NCBI GenBank assembly: GCA_030616465.1
Contig: JAUWXH010000135.1
Coordinates: 1-6,208, forward strand
From: Planctomycetota bacterium
Lineage (GTDB): Bacteria > Planctomycetota > Phycisphaerae > UBA1845 > Fen-1342
Length of the DNA: 6,208 bases
Direction of reading: 5' to 3'
Made by a program: the position numbers and the translations under genes. The notes beneath the pieces were generated by a model. It ran no database searches and was not told the origin of the DNA. It saw nothing but the letters and a program-made list of their open reading frames with translations. Position 1 is the stretch's first letter. Each line of letters opens with the position of its first letter. Positions 5,977 through 6,208 of the stretch are shown piece after piece.

Positions 5977-6200
5977 CACGGAAAGACATCGCCCGACTGC
6001 TACGAGCGGTTCCGAAGCTCGTGGACCTGCCCGCGCCGCGGATGTGGATCGACTACGATGCCGAGGCCGACGTGTTGTACATCAGCTTTCGGCGCCCCCA
6101 GCGGGCCGGCGACAGCGAGATGCGCGACGACGGCATCATCATCCACCGTCGCGGCAAGCAAGTCGTCGGCGTCACGATCCTAGGGGCGTCCGAACGCTGA
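5958..6200 (+). CDS. DUF2283 domain protein, possible antitoxin or partner
   Basis: This is an 80-residue protein with a DUF2283 domain in its C-terminal two-thirds: WIDYDAEADVLYISF (30-44), then DSEMRDDGIIIH (52-63), then VVGVTILGAS (69-78). The first 27 residues form a separate, helix-prone extension (LTRKDIARLLRAVPKLVDL) that the minimal domain lacks and that could bind the upstream protein. ATG 5958 is chosen because it begins this extension inside the end of the preceding gene and the overlap implies coupled translation. A longer frame reaching back to 5805 lies wholly within the preceding gene and is not credible. DUF2283 has no settled biochemical function. I recall it next to small DUF4258 or PBECR-like genes in many genomes, where it would fit an antitoxin role. 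Confidence 0.82.
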   Translation: MAIAGLTRKDIARLLRAVPKLVDLPAPRMWIDYDAEADVLYISFRRPQRAGDSEMRDDGIIIHRRGKQVVGVTILGASER

Positions 6201-6208
6201 AGCAGCGG

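Noticed and set aside
4249..5979. A 576-residue open frame on the - strand across the aconitase X gene
   Set aside because: It lies opposite a clear AcnX gene and a small PBECR-like gene, its composition is Arg/Val/Asp-rich low-information sequence, and no family pattern is visible. It is a GC-rich antisense shadow.
1..6208. CRISPR array, tRNA, rRNA, transposase or attachment sites
   Set aside because: I saw no regularly spaced repeats, no cloverleaf-like sequence, no transposase motifs and no terminal inverted repeats or target-site duplications.

Overview
The window is GC-rich and densely coded. All eight genes supported here lie on the + strand. The mix of families points to a planctomycete or similar environmental bacterium: a MauE/DoxX-type membrane protein, a YgeW-type transcarbamylase, a CocE/NonD hydrolase, a stand-alone aconitase X large subunit and two small toxin-antitoxin-like pairs, with GC-rich palindromic repeats between and inside genes. 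That placement rests on style and recollection, not on a marker gene, so it is tentative.

Layout: (1) 1-432 is the 3' part of a MauE/DoxX-family membrane protein that starts before the window. (2) 433-642 is a non-coding spacer with a palindromic repeat-like segment, short GCTGACGG direct repeats and a TATAAT box ahead of the next gene. (3) 643-1839 is a knotted YgeW-type carbamoyltransferase with an intact carbamoyl-phosphate motif. (4) 1936-3639 is a CocE/NonD serine hydrolase with a complete Ser-Asp-His triad, interrupted in frame by a hairpin-forming insert. (5) 3701-3931 and 3942-4310 form a DUF433 / DUF5615 (PIN-like) pair, a VapBC-like arrangement. (6) 4351-5619 is the aconitase X catalytic large subunit (DUF521), with no small-subunit gene in view. 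(7) 5674-5976 and 5958-6200 form a second overlapping small pair: a protein resembling PBECR-type nuclease folds and a DUF2283 protein.

How they may work together: the three enzymes are all of catabolic character. The transcarbamylase family is linked to breakdown of nitrogen compounds, the hydrolase family cleaves esters, amides or X-Pro peptides, and aconitase X dehydrates small hydroxy-acids such as cis-3-hydroxy-L-proline. No transporter, regulator or further pathway enzyme is present, so a shared pathway is only a guess. The two TA-like pairs bracket the aconitase X gene, which gives the right half the look of an accessory patch. I did not find a clearly new defence or mobile system. The best leads are the in-gene hairpin insert, the orphan aconitase X subunit between two TA-like modules, and the poorly characterised PBECR-like/DUF2283 pair.
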